Source: Megasphaera vaginalis (ex Bordigoni et al. 2020) (GTDB taxonomy: Bacteria; Bacillota; Negativicutes; Veillonellales; Megasphaeraceae). From it: a DNA stretch of 64,000 nucleotides. The position numbers were made by a program, and so were the translations under genes. The notes under the pieces are model-generated. The model had not been told where the DNA came from and did no database searches. It saw only the letters and a program-made list of their open reading frames with translations. Below are positions 18,215 to 26,369 of this stretch, in pieces. Positions within the stretch are counted from its first letter, which is position 1. Each line of letters opens with the position of its first letter. The stretch spans positions 124,001 to 188,000 of the forward strand of contig NZ_OEQB01000003.1 of NCBI RefSeq assembly GCF_900240295.1, given 5' to 3'.

Positions 18215-19021
18215 CTAATCGAGAATACTGTTCATATAAATGCGTTGAAATTGCTTCACAGCTTCCCGTATATCTTGCGGTAAATACCTGACGGCCCGTT
18301 CCCAGCAACCGGCAGAAACGCCGTACATCCCCTCTGCCATAGCTCCTGCCATGGCCCCCTGCGTATCGGTATCGCCGCCGAGTGAAACGGCCCCGTTTAC
18401 GGCATCTTCAAAGGAATCGCTTTCCAAAAAAGCCTCTATCGCCTGCGGCACGCTCTCTGCCGTATGCGTCGTAAACAAATAAGACGGTCTGATCTCATCA
18501 AGTTTTTCGCGAAGAGGATAAAAATGAGCGCGTATATAGGCTCGAATCGACTGCATATCGCTGCCGGTACGGGCCATGTACAGAGCAGAAGACACTGCCA
18601 CGGCGCCCTTGATCGCCTCCGGATGATTATGCGTTACAACAGCCGTAAGCTCTGCCAGTTCCTGCGCTTCGGCAATCGAGCGGGCCGCCCAAGCAGCCGG
18701 CGCTACACGCATAGCGGCGCCGTTGCCGTAACTGCCGTAAGGCTCGTCGGCATCACGGAGAAACCAGGCACGAAAATAACTGCCGAAGCCGACATCGGGA
18801 TATTTGCGGCACCAATATTTCAACTGTCGCCGCAGCGGCTCTGTATACCCGCCCGGCGCCTGCTTTCCCTCCAGTATGGCCATCGCCACGGCTACCGTCG
18901 TTACCGTATCATCTGTGAACCGGCACTGTTCGGTAAACCAGGGAAAGTCCTTACTTTTCATCGGCTCGCTGCTGTGCTCATACGGAGAACCGACAATATC
19001 GCCGATAATGGTCCCTAACAT
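18215..19021 (-). CDS. ADP-ribosylglycohydrolase family protein (DraG/ARH-like)
   Basis: 268 residues. GDIVGSPYE near the start, FTDDT for metal binding, GNGAAMRVAP, THNHPEAIKGA and SLGGDTDTQGAMAGA are the metal and ADP-ribose motifs of the family. It probably removes ADP-ribose from proteins or small molecules in the cytoplasm. No nitrogenase or DraT gene is nearby, so a DraG role in nitrogen fixation is not supported. First gene of a draG-like/larE/nth operon, with GGGGAGG upstream of the ATG. Confidence 0.88.
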   Translation of the reverse strand: MLGTIIGDIVGSPYEHSSEPMKSKDFPWFTEQCRFTDDTVTTVAVAMAILEGKQAPGGYTEPLRRQLKYWCRKYPDVGFGSYFRAWFLRDADEPYGSYGNGAAMRVAPAAWAARSIAEAQELAELTAVVTHNHPEAIKGAVAVSSALYMARTGSDMQSIRAYIRAHFYPLREKLDEIRPSYLFTTHTAESVPQAIEAFLESDSFEDAVNGAVSLGGDTDTQGAMAGAMAEGMYGVSAGCWERAVRYLPQDIREAVKQFQRIYMNSILD

Positions 19022-19050
19022 ACGAACGCCTCCCCTCTCAATATTGTATT

Positions 19051-19059
19051 ATTATACCA
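19051..19059 (-). promoter_or_regulatory. Extended -10 promoter of the draG-like operon
   Basis: TGGTATAAT on the minus strand (an extended -10 with perfect TATAAT), 30 bases before the ATG. There is no good -35 box. Confidence 0.5.
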
Positions 19060-19184
19060 CATCACCACGCCACTTTCCCGCTGAACTGCCAAAAAGATGC
19101 TTTCCTTTCTGTGAATACATCTGAATCTTGAAACCAATATGATAACCCGTCGCCAAAGTCATGCGCCTTCACTTCCATCGCCTA

Positions 19185-19232
19185 CTCAATTGAGAAATTT
19201 TCTCTCAAAACACACAAACTTTATGATATAAT
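19185..19232 (+). promoter_or_regulatory. Promoter and overlapping inverted repeats of the AsmA-like gene
   Basis: TGATATAAT (19224-19232) is an extended -10 without a good -35. Upstream lie CTCAATTGAG (19185-19194, perfect palindrome) and, overlapping it, TTGAGA-N7-TCTCAA (19190-19208). Their position over the -35 region suggests a regulator site. Confidence 0.5.
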
Positions 19233-19256
19233 TAAGAAAATAAAGGAGAGGAATCC

Positions 19257-20795
19257 GTGAAAACCAACCTGCATCATTACTATCAATTGCACAAAAAGTG
19301 GTTTTACGCCTTATTGGCCGTAACCGTTTTGACGGCTGCCGTAATCCTGCTTCTCGCAATCGCAGCCAGTCACGCCGCCGCTTTCATTTTCAACAAGGAA
19401 ATGGCCAAGCAAACGATGCTACGCGGCACCGTCACCGTCAATACGATTTCGGCCGATATAACCGGTGAAGTCGAATTCACCGATCTGCTGTGGACAGACA
19501 GCGAAGGCAGGACGATCGCCGCCGTACCGACAGGATCATTCCGCGTAAATCCCTGGGACATTATCAGCCATTCCATAAAGTCCACGACACTCCGTGAAGT
19601 CACCTTAAATGACGCCGTTTTGGCTGTTTATTTCGATAATGACATGCACCTTGACGTCATTGCCTCGGAAACCGCTAAGCAGGACCGGCAAGAAAGCAAA
19701 ACATGGGAAGACCGGATCCGCAATTTGAATTGGAACGGCAACAAAATAAAACTGACGATGACGCTGAACAACTGCAGGCTGGAATCATACCATCGAAACC
19801 AACATTATATTTTACCGGCCTTAAATACAACGTTGCATCTCGATACCGATAAACGTCTGGATCTGGATATTTCCGCCGGTCCTTTCGGTGGCACTGCCGT
19901 CGGAGACGGCGCCGCCATAAAAGGCGTTATCGACTTGCAATCGCAAATTCCCATCCTGAATCTGAGTATTTCTCTATTAGGCATCGACCCGTCATCACTC
20001 GGCTTCGGCTCAGCGATTCACGACAAAATGACCCTGACTTTCCGTGCAAACGGCCCCATAACGGCGCCTTATGCAACAGGCCATTTGCGGATGGATAAAC
20101 TCGAGTTGCCTGCACTCTCCTTTACCGACGTCAAAGGAAATGTTGTTTACCACAACTCCCGTCTTGATTTTTCTGATGTGACAGCCAATGTCTATACAGG
20201 AAAACTGCAAGCGTATGGAGACTACAACATCGAAACCAGAGCCTATCATATTTACGGCAACGGTACCGGATTAGACAGCCGTCCGGCGCTGAAAACAATG
20301 CAATTCTACTGTCTTGTCGATCTGGACATAGCCATGGAATGTGACGGCGATCCTCGTCATCTCACTACCTTCGGTTCTTTCCATTCCGGCAAAGGATATT
20401 ATTTCCCCATTCATTTCAATTACTTGAAAGGTCGCTTCAGCAACCGCGATAAAACGTTGGATTTTTATGATGTCATCATCAGCACCCATGTCGGCGATGT
20501 TAAGACAGACGCACTCCATATCATTGACGGGAACGTGCAAATAGGTACGGTAGAACTCTTTTTCCCCGGCGGCACATCCTTAACCCTTACAGCAGAACCG
20601 GACTACGCCGAAAACATTACGGCCATTCAAGAAAATATTGACACGACCAAAAACAACATCGATAATCTTAAAAATTATACGACACAAACAGCGCCAGTAT
20701 ACCAGTCTCTTTCCAAAAACCTGGCAAACATAAAAGAAAGCTGGAAGTCCATGGAAAACAGCCTTGACAACCTGACAAAAGCCGCGAACACGTAG
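19257..20795 (+). CDS. AsmA/TamB-like envelope protein
   Basis: 512 residues from GTG, behind AAGGAGAGG. One N-terminal membrane anchor (about 17-45) is followed by a long beta-rich region with repeated short strands (such as LDFSDVTANVYTGKLQAYGDY) typical of AsmA/DUF748-like lipid-transfer or envelope proteins. The last 70 residues are a polar coiled coil (IQENIDTTKNNIDNLKNYT). It should lie in the periplasm, anchored in the inner membrane, which fits a diderm. AsmA relatives move phospholipids to the outer membrane; that role is inference here. Confidence 0.7.
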   Translation: MKTNLHHYYQLHKKWFYALLAVTVLTAAVILLLAIAASHAAAFIFNKEMAKQTMLRGTVTVNTISADITGEVEFTDLLWTDSEGRTIAAVPTGSFRVNPWDIISHSIKSTTLREVTLNDAVLAVYFDNDMHLDVIASETAKQDRQESKTWEDRIRNLNWNGNKIKLTMTLNNCRLESYHRNQHYILPALNTTLHLDTDKRLDLDISAGPFGGTAVGDGAAIKGVIDLQSQIPILNLSISLLGIDPSSLGFGSAIHDKMTLTFRANGPITAPYATGHLRMDKLELPALSFTDVKGNVVYHNSRLDFSDVTANVYTGKLQAYGDYNIETRAYHIYGNGTGLDSRPALKTMQFYCLVDLDIAMECDGDPRHLTTFGSFHSGKGYYFPIHFNYLKGRFSNRDKTLDFYDVIISTHVGDVKTDALHIIDGNVQIGTVELFFPGGTSLTLTAEPDYAENITAIQENIDTTKNNIDNLKNYTTQTAPVYQSLSKNLANIKESWKSMENSLDNLTKAANT

Positions 20796-21329
20796 CGCCT
20801 TAATAAAGACTACAATTCTAATCCTTCCGAATTTCTTCCGAGAGTACGGTGAAGATGGAACGGAAATGTATTTTTACTATTCAAATTTCATTTTTCATGT
20901 CATTGTAAAACTGCCGTTTTCCGCTTTTATGATGACGTAAACAACGGTATTGAGCGGAAAATGTATATTTGTCAAACAGATGTCACAACTAGAATGAAAA
21001 GAACGTCGAAAAAATGATTGTACTCGCGATTGTGAACGGCAGTTGTTTGACGAAATCTGCCGACAAATAAAATGCGGCCCGCATAAGCCATGCATTGTCC
21101 TTACAATGAATGGCTTCAAAAGAAAATCTCTTTTGTGATCTCTTAAGATAGCGAGTAAAGCCTCCTAACCAAGATAACCAGGATACTATTATAGTGCTAC
21201 CACTTACCAACTGGTCATAAAAATCCGATGTAGATAGAAAGAACATAATTTTTGAGAATAATAGAAAGTACATCCTGTTTTTCGACAGTTAAAAAGTTGT
21301 TTTCACTAAAAGCAAGAGTATCATTGACT
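20796..21329. other. Noncoding stretch without a supported gene
   Basis: About 530 bases between the AsmA-like gene and a minus-strand terminator. Short open frames exist, but none has a ribosome site with a plausible product. It may hold decayed coding DNA; nothing was recognised. Confidence 0.5.
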
Positions 21330-21382
21330 GAAAAAGACACAAAAAAGCAACCGCTTTCGCAATAAATTCCGAAAGCGGTTGC
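21330..21382 (-). terminator. Strong terminator downstream of the 53-residue protein
   Basis: A 13-bp perfect stem (21347-21359 with 21370-21382) with a 10-base loop is followed on the minus strand by TTTTTTGTGTCTTTTT. It ends the operon that contains the threonine aldolase. Confidence 0.9.
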
Positions 21383-21495
21383 CTCGTTGAACAAACAATC
21401 GATCTGTCCAGAATCCGAATCCGTCCGATTGACTAAGTACAAGTGTACAAAACTGTTTTATAAAGCAAACGCCATATGTTATACAACTTGCCTTT

Positions 21496-21657
21496 TTATT
21501 TTATCGACTTATACGCCCGATAAGATGAAAAGACAAAACAGCTCCCAACAAAAGCATAAAAAAGAATAATTGATGTCTCTCCATGAGAAAGCAAGTTAAC
21601 TATCATTGCCAAAAACCAGATAAAAGCGATTGCAACCCTGAAATAGACACGCTTCAT
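21496..21657 (-). CDS. Small two-span membrane protein (53 residues)
   Basis: It starts MKRVYFRVAIAFIWFLAM and has a second hydrophobic stretch, IILFYAFVGSCFVFSS, with a basic end RAYKSIK. TTAGGGAGA lies 9 bases before the ATG at 21657. It lies 28 bases after the threonine aldolase stop on the same strand, and a strong terminator follows 114 bases after its stop, so it is the last gene of that operon. The family is unrecognised and function unknown. Confidence 0.75.
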   Translation of the reverse strand: MKRVYFRVAIAFIWFLAMIVNLLSHGETSIILFYAFVGSCFVFSSYRAYKSIK

Positions 21658-21685
21658 CTGCTATCATCTCCCTAAATGGAAACGT

Positions 21686-22720
21686 TTACAATGTCTTGAT
21701 ATCTTCCAACAAAGCATCTATCGCTTCTTCACGCGTCGCCCAAGAGGTACAGAAGCGCGTGGCAATCCTACCGTCTTTCATATCGGCAAAGTGGTCAAAG
21801 GTATACTTCCGGCTGAGTTTCTTAACCTGTTCCGGCGTAAAAACCGGCAGCTGCTGATTTGTTTCATGATCGTACAAAAACTCAAAACCTGCCGCCTTAA
21901 ACCCTTCACGAAGCTTGACGGCTAATTGGGCGGCGTGATCTGCCAGCTTCAAAAAGAGATTGTCCGTAAAAAGGACTTCATACTGCACGCCTAAAAGCCA
22001 GCCTTTGGCAAGTAATGCGCCTCGCTGCTTCACGTGATAGGGAAATTCTTTTTTCAGCTCTTCGTCATTGACGACGACAGCTTCACCGAAAAGTGCGCCT
22101 TGCTTCGTGCCGCCAATGGTAAAAACGTCGCAGCAACGGGGCAGATCGGCAAGGGTCAGATCGCTGCCAGGCGCCTGAACGGCATAGCCAATGCGCGCGC
22201 CGTCAATGAACAGCTTGAGCTTATTTTTTTTGCATGTTTCATAGATAGCCGCCACTTCCGCTTTAGAATAAAGGGTTCCCACTTCCGTTGTCTGGGAAAT
22301 GTAGACCATGCCCGGCTGCACAATATGCGTACAATGCGTTTCATTCCAATAGTCACGGCAAATCTTGTCTATCTGCTCCGGCAAAAGCTTTCCGTCTGCC
22401 GTGCGAACAGTCAGAACCTTATGCCCCGTCGCTTCAATAGCGCCTGCTTCATGACAATTAATATGAGCGGTAACCGGCGCAATTACACCTTGATAGTTTT
22501 TCAGTACCGCCCCAATGATCGTCAAATTAGCCTGTGTGCCGCCGACAACAAAAAACACTTCGCTGTCTTCTGCCGCACAGGCTTCTTTGATCAATGCTTT
22601 CGCACGCGCACAATGAGAATCATCGCCGTAGCCGGGATTTTGTTCAAAATTCACTTTGCCGATGGCATTGATGACTTCCTGCGGCGCTCCTTCCAGATAA
22701 TCACATTCAAATCGAATCAT
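21686..22720 (-). CDS. Low-specificity L-threonine aldolase / beta-eliminating lyase family
   Basis: 344 residues. The PLP fold type I protein has GGTQANL for cofactor phosphate binding, FIDGARIGYA with the conserved Asp and Arg, and the PLP lysine in TIGGTKQGALFGEAVV. It would cleave threonine or allo-threonine to glycine and acetaldehyde; substrate preference cannot be read from sequence. AGGAGGAG precedes the ATG. The gene follows the secreted-protein gene by 11 bases. Confidence 0.9.
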   Translation of the reverse strand: MIRFECDYLEGAPQEVINAIGKVNFEQNPGYGDDSHCARAKALIKEACAAEDSEVFFVVGGTQANLTIIGAVLKNYQGVIAPVTAHINCHEAGAIEATGHKVLTVRTADGKLLPEQIDKICRDYWNETHCTHIVQPGMVYISQTTEVGTLYSKAEVAAIYETCKKNKLKLFIDGARIGYAVQAPGSDLTLADLPRCCDVFTIGGTKQGALFGEAVVVNDEELKKEFPYHVKQRGALLAKGWLLGVQYEVLFTDNLFLKLADHAAQLAVKLREGFKAAGFEFLYDHETNQQLPVFTPEQVKKLSRKYTFDHFADMKDGRIATRFCTSWATREEAIDALLEDIKTL

Positions 22721-22731
22721 ACGGACTCCTC

Positions 22732-23379
22732 CTATTTACGGCTCGAAACTTGCTTCATGTTCTCCAGAACACCTGTCACGGTATTCAAAAATTGATCGTT
22801 TCCGTCTCCGGCGGCAATAATCAAAATAATTTCCGTAACACTGCCATGCTGCCAGGCAATGATGCGGATATTTTCTGTGAAATATTCCCGGTTAATGATC
22901 ATGCTGCGCGCTACAGCGCCTTCGTAAAAAGTATTGCCGTTACTTTTTTTCGCCGCCAGCGGCCGAGTCAGGCGAAACGCATAAGGCAGCTGTGTTTTCA
23001 GCCGCTCCGTTGCTGCTGCCGCCAAGTCATCCGCAGTGCCGCCGGCGCCGATCATTTGCGCCACATCACTGTTACTCAGCGTCGTATGCAGCAGAACGCC
23101 GTATTGAAAAGCAGCATTATCTTTTTCAACGATTTGATAGGACTCGATCACTGCCGGATAAATGCGCTGCAGAAGCGAAATCATATCATTGCCCGCTTCC
23201 TGCGCCGTCAAAGTCGGTTGTGTACCGCTTCCGAGAAGAATATTCTGCGGCAGGTCAATGACACCCCAGTTACGCAAAGCGACAGGCGTGACCTTACCCA
23301 TTTCCTTGTCTTTGGCCAGGACGGGCATTGTCAAAGCGATAATTGCCAGCAAGACGGTTCCCATCATTTTCAGCTTCAT
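22732..23379 (-). CDS. Secreted protein of unknown function
   Basis: 215 residues. Residues 1-22 are a signal peptide (MKLKMMGTVLLAIIALTMPV, cut near LAKDKE) without a lipobox. The mature part is a mixed alpha/beta domain with no motif recognised; it contains IRIIAWQHGSVTEIILIIAA near the C-terminus. It should be periplasmic. AAAGGAAG lies upstream of the ATG and a consensus promoter precedes it. First gene of an operon with the threonine aldolase and the 53-residue membrane protein. Confidence 0.75.
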   Translation of the reverse strand: MKLKMMGTVLLAIIALTMPVLAKDKEMGKVTPVALRNWGVIDLPQNILLGSGTQPTLTAQEAGNDMISLLQRIYPAVIESYQIVEKDNAAFQYGVLLHTTLSNSDVAQMIGAGGTADDLAAAATERLKTQLPYAFRLTRPLAAKKSNGNTFYEGAVARSMIINREYFTENIRIIAWQHGSVTEIILIIAAGDGNDQFLNTVTGVLENMKQVSSRK

Positions 23380-23416
23380 AAAAGGACACTTCCTTTGCTT
23401 TTATACAGATACTGTT

Positions 23417-23445
23417 ATTGTATTCTATTTGCCATATTGTGTCAA
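23417..23445 (-). promoter_or_regulatory. Consensus promoter of the secreted-protein operon
   Basis: -35 TTGACA (23440-23445), 17-base spacer and -10 TACAAT (23417-23422) on the minus strand. Confidence 0.85.
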
Positions 23446-23494
23446 AAAGGAACAGGATAATTTACTTTCAGTCCTATTTGTTCTATTATTCACA

Positions 23495-23524
23495 TTGACA
23501 ATACATCGATTTTCATGCTACCAT
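23495..23524 (+). promoter_or_regulatory. Promoter of the panS-panC-panD leader
   Basis: -35 TTGACA (23495-23500), then TG and TACCAT (23516-23524), an extended -10 with an 18-base spacer. The start would be near 23531, about 240 bases before the panS start codon. Confidence 0.65.
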
Positions 23525-23530
23525 ACGGGC

Positions 23531-23746
23531 GAGGCAAAAGATAACATCACATGGTGAGTTATACTTTTTCGGATATTATTTTCACTTGTTGTATCTGCTT
23601 GGATCTTCGGACCGAGACAGAAAGGTAACCAACAAGAATACGTATAGTATGTTCATACCCGTTTGGGTATGCATAAATTTTGCAGGTTATACGTGTCATT
23701 TTGCGCCTTTCGGTCGAAAACCGAAAGGCGTTTTCTGTTTTCTTTT
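23531..23746 (+). ncRNA. Structured leader RNA of the pan operon (candidate pan motif)
   Basis: Hairpin 1 (23536-23568) pairs AAAAG-ATAAC-A-TCAC with GTGA-GTTAT-A-CTTTT, leaving one bulged A on each strand. Element 2 (23585-23636) is closed by CTTGTTG/CAACAAG and contains TCTG-CTTGG/CCGAG-A-CAGA with a bulged A. Hairpin 3 (23654-23671) is CATACCC/GGGTATG, enclosed by ACGTATA/TATACGT. An intrinsic terminator follows. Bulged-A stem-loops in tandem upstream of pan genes are the hallmark of the published pan RNA motif as I recall it. The ligand and mechanism are unknown. Confidence 0.6.
23704..23746 (+). terminator. Terminator within the pan leader
   Basis: An 11-bp stem, CGCCTTTCGGT (23704-23714) with ACCGAAAGGCG (23720-23730), has a 5-base loop and is followed by TTTTCTGTTTTCTTTT. 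It ends 27 bases before the panS start, so it must be bypassed for expression. Confidence 0.88.
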
Positions 23747-23773
23747 GCCCCAATATGAAAATTGGGAGGTTCT

Positions 23774-24733
23774 ATGATTAAAAAATTCTTTTCGTTTATC
23801 GTCAGTACGATGGCCCTTTGGGTCGTGTTGGCCGGCGTTGCCGGCGCCCTTCGTCCACAGTCGCTGACCTGGGTCGGCCCGTACGTATCGTGGATGCTGG
23901 GAATCGTCATGTTCGGCATGGGCATGACGCTCACATTCCGCGACTTCAAAATCATTTTACAACGGCCTCGCGATGTTTTTATCGGTGTCTTTGCACAGTT
24001 CTTCATCATGCCCCTGGCCGCATGGTGCCTGATCAGGCTCTTTGCCTTGACGCCGGAATTGGCAATCGGTGTAATCCTTGTCGGCGCCTGTCCGGGCGGT
24101 ACGGCGTCAAACGTCATTGCGTATTTAGCCAAAGGCGATGTCGCCTTATCGGTTTCAATGACATTGATGACAACATTGTTGGCGCCTGTTGTTACGCCAT
24201 CGCTGACCTGGCTTTTGGCCGGTGCCTGGATAGAAGTTTCCTTCGCCGCAATGATGATTTCCATTTTAAAAATGGTACTCTTGCCCATTATGTTGGGACT
24301 GGTCATTCAGCACTTTTTCACCGCTTTTGTCGAAAGGGTCATGCCGATTATGCCCATCGTATCGGTCATTATGATCGTGCTTCTCGTCGGCGGTGTCGTG
24401 GCCCTCAGCGCATCAAAGCTGGCGGAAGTCGGCTTGCTCATGGCTGTGATCGTCATTTTGCACAACAGTTTCGGATTGGCCTTAGGCTATATGTCGGCCC
24501 GCCTTTTCCGCCTCGACTCACGTAAGGCACGAACCGTTTCAATCGAAGTCGGCATGCAGAATTCCGGTATGGCCGCTTCCCTGGCGATTATGTACTTCAA
24601 CCCTGCCGCAGCGATCCCCGGCGCTATCTTCAGTGTTTGGCACAATATTTCCGGCTCGCTTTTGGCAAATTATTTCGTTCGTTACAGTGACAAAAAGGAA
24701 ATGCCCGCCATAGCCCGCACGGTACAATCTTAA
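23774..24733 (+). CDS. panS: BASS-family transporter, probable ketopantoate/pantoate importer (PanS-like)
   Basis: 319 residues from ATG 23774, behind GGGAGG. About ten membrane spans with the bile acid:sodium symporter family motifs GMGMTLTFRDF, GACPGGTASNVIAYLAKGD and EVGMQNSGMA. Salmonella PanS, a BASS protein, imports ketopantoate/pantoate. The link to panC and panD in the same operon supports that role here. panB and panE are not in the window, consistent with use of imported pantoate, though they could be elsewhere. Confidence 0.8.
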   Translation: MIKKFFSFIVSTMALWVVLAGVAGALRPQSLTWVGPYVSWMLGIVMFGMGMTLTFRDFKIILQRPRDVFIGVFAQFFIMPLAAWCLIRLFALTPELAIGVILVGACPGGTASNVIAYLAKGDVALSVSMTLMTTLLAPVVTPSLTWLLAGAWIEVSFAAMMISILKMVLLPIMLGLVIQHFFTAFVERVMPIMPIVSVIMIVLLVGGVVALSASKLAEVGLLMAVIVILHNSFGLALGYMSARLFRLDSRKARTVSIEVGMQNSGMAASLAIMYFNPAAAIPGAIFSVWHNISGSLLANYFVRYSDKKEMPAIARTVQS

Positions 24734-24740
24734 AAACAGC

Positions 24741-24771
24741 GCCCGTGCAAGCTGCCTGCACTTGCACGGGC
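24741..24771 (+). promoter_or_regulatory. Hairpin between panS and panC
   Basis: An 11-bp perfect stem (24741-24751 with 24761-24771) with a 9-base loop and no T-run, 22 bases before panC. It is more likely an mRNA processing or stability element than a terminator. Confidence 0.5.
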
Positions 24772-24792
24772 CGTCATAAAAGGAGTCTCAAG

Positions 24793-25647
24793 ATGAAAAT
24801 TTTAACTACTATCACCGAAATACAAGCATATACGGCTGCCGTAAAAAAAGAAGGCAAGACGATCGGTTTATGCCCCACGATGGGAGCCCTGCACGACGGA
24901 CACATGACCTTGATGGACGCCGCCCGCAAACGCTGCGATACCGTCATTGCTTCCGTTTTCGTCAATCCCGTACAATTCGGCCCCAATGAAGACTACGCCG
25001 CCTATCCGCGCACCTTTTCCGACGATTGCGCCAAGTTGGAAGCCCATCACGTTGACGCTGTTTTCCATCCGGAAGTGGCAGCGCTTTATCCGAAAGGATA
25101 CAGCACCTACGTCAACGTCGAAGGCGATTATACGCAAATTCTCTGCGGCGCCAAACGACCGACCCACTTCCGCGGTGTCGCCACAGTCCTCGTAAAGCTC
25201 ATGAATCTGTCTCGCGCCGATGAGGCCTTCTTCGGCCAGAAAGACGCCCAACAAGTCGTCGTCGTGAAAAATTTCGTCAAAGATCTGAACCTTCCCGTTC
25301 GCATTAACATGGTTCCGATTCATCGGGAAGCGTCCGGCTTGGCAATGAGTTCACGCAATAAATACTTGTCCTCAGAAGAAAAAGATAAGGCCGTCGTCCT
25401 CTACCGCAGTCTGCAGTCCGCTGCTAAGGCTTACGAATGCGGAGAACGGCGGAGCCGGGCATTGCGGCAAATCGCCAGCAACGTCTTGCAATCCGAGCCG
25501 TCCGCCGTGATCGACTATGTCGAACTTTATGATTTCCCTTCTCTCCAGCCGGTAGCTGAACTCGGTCAGGAAAGCATTCTGGCCATTGCCGTCTTCATCG
25601 GCAGTACACGTCTCATTGACAATATCTTGCTGGGAGGCGCCCGATGA
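24793..25647 (+). CDS. panC: Pantothenate synthetase
   Basis: 284 residues from ATG 24793, behind [21 protein letters not shown] carries the ATP-binding HxGH motif, followed by [26 protein letters not shown] and MSSRNKYLS. It joins pantoate and beta-alanine using ATP. The stop overlaps the panD start by 4 bases (ATGA). Its two substrates would come from panS import and from PanD. Confidence 0.97.
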   Translation: MKILTTITEIQAYTAAVKKEGKTIGLCPTMGALHDGHMTLMDAARKRCDTVIASVFVNPVQFGPNEDYAAYPRTFSDDCAKLEAHHVDAVFHPEVAALYPKGYSTYVNVEGDYTQILCGAKRPTHFRGVATVLVKLMNLSRADEAFFGQKDAQQVVVVKNFVKDLNLPVRINMVPIHREASGLAMSSRNKYLSSEEKDKAVVLYRSLQSAAKAYECGERRSRALRQIASNVLQSEPSAVIDYVELYDFPSLQPVAELGQESILAIAVFIGSTRLIDNILLGGAR

Positions 25648-26027
25648 TCCTCAATCTCTTAAAAGGAAAAATCCACTGCGCCACCGTCACGGAAGCAAAT
25701 CTTCACTATATGGGCAGCATTACGATTGACGAAGACTTGATGGAAAAGGCCCATATATTGCCGAACGAACGCGTCCAAGTCGTCAATAACGAAAACGGCG
25801 CCAGACTCGAAACGTATGTCATCCCGGGGCCGCGCCGCTCTGGCGTAATTTGCCTTAACGGCGCCGCTGCCCGTTGTGTACAAGTCGGCGACAGCGTCAT
25901 TATCATGTGTTACGCCTTCTTTACCGAAGCAGAAGCACAAACGCACAAACCGACAGTCGTCATGGTCGATAAAAATAACAGGGAAAACGAAGTTCGTACC
26001 GTCGAATACCCTGGCATGATACCGTGA
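25644..26027 (+). CDS. panD: Aspartate 1-decarboxylase
   Basis: 127 residues. The Gly-Ser self-cleavage site MGSITID (about residues 23-29) generates the pyruvoyl cofactor; [18 protein letters not shown] and [12 protein letters not shown] are typical. It makes beta-alanine from aspartate for PanC. The start overlaps panC by 4 bases. Last gene of the operon, followed by a long inverted-repeat terminator. Confidence 0.97.
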   Translation: MILNLLKGKIHCATVTEANLHYMGSITIDEDLMEKAHILPNERVQVVNNENGARLETYVIPGPRRSGVICLNGAAARCVQVGDSVIIMCYAFFTEAEAQTHKPTVVMVDKNNRENEVRTVEYPGMIP

Positions 26028-26043
26028 TATAGCTGCAGTAAAT

Positions 26044-26110
26044 CAACCAATAAAACGTGCCGCAACAGGAGAAAGGGAGCTTCCTCTGTTGCGGCACGTT
26101 TTATTGGTTG
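26044..26110 (+). terminator. Long terminator of the pan operon (25-bp perfect stem)
   Basis: Arms 26044-26068 and 26086-26110 pair perfectly around a 17-base purine-rich loop. The stem itself ends in GTTTTATTGGTT. This is much longer than usual for a terminator and symmetrical. The rest of the 26111-26292 gap shows no gene. Confidence 0.75.
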
Positions 26111-26292
26111 TCATTTCTGAAAGCAAACAGCTCCATCGTGACAAAGTGGTATAGCCGCTTCGTCTCTTTATTGACAGCCACTCGCTTATTTACCGAATAG
26201 ACACCTGTCGTACAGAAATTTTATCCCGTTAACGCCTTTGCCGCGACAGTTGACGGCGCAATTCATTTTATACTGTTTTTTACCCTATCGTC

Positions 26293-26319
26293 ATACTATA
26301 AGACCTGAATTTATAGTAT
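26293..26319 (+). promoter_or_regulatory. Inverted repeat upstream of the FNT gene
   Basis: ATACTATAA-N9-TTATAGTAT lies 50 bases before the FNT start, overlapping any likely promoter. Operator-like spacing; the regulator is unknown. Confidence 0.45.
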
Positions 26320-26369
26320 AACTTTGTATTACCTAATATTCTCTAACTGCGATAAAGGAGGTTTATCCG

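Noticed and set aside
20989-21273. Minus-strand frame of 94 codons in the gap after the AsmA-like gene
   Set aside because: No usable ribosome site, no family, and the region lacks coding character.
23531-23746. Leader as a c-di-GMP, SAM, TPP, FMN, cobalamin or M-box riboswitch
   Set aside because: None of the conserved core sequences of these classes was found; the bulged-A stems and pan context fit better.
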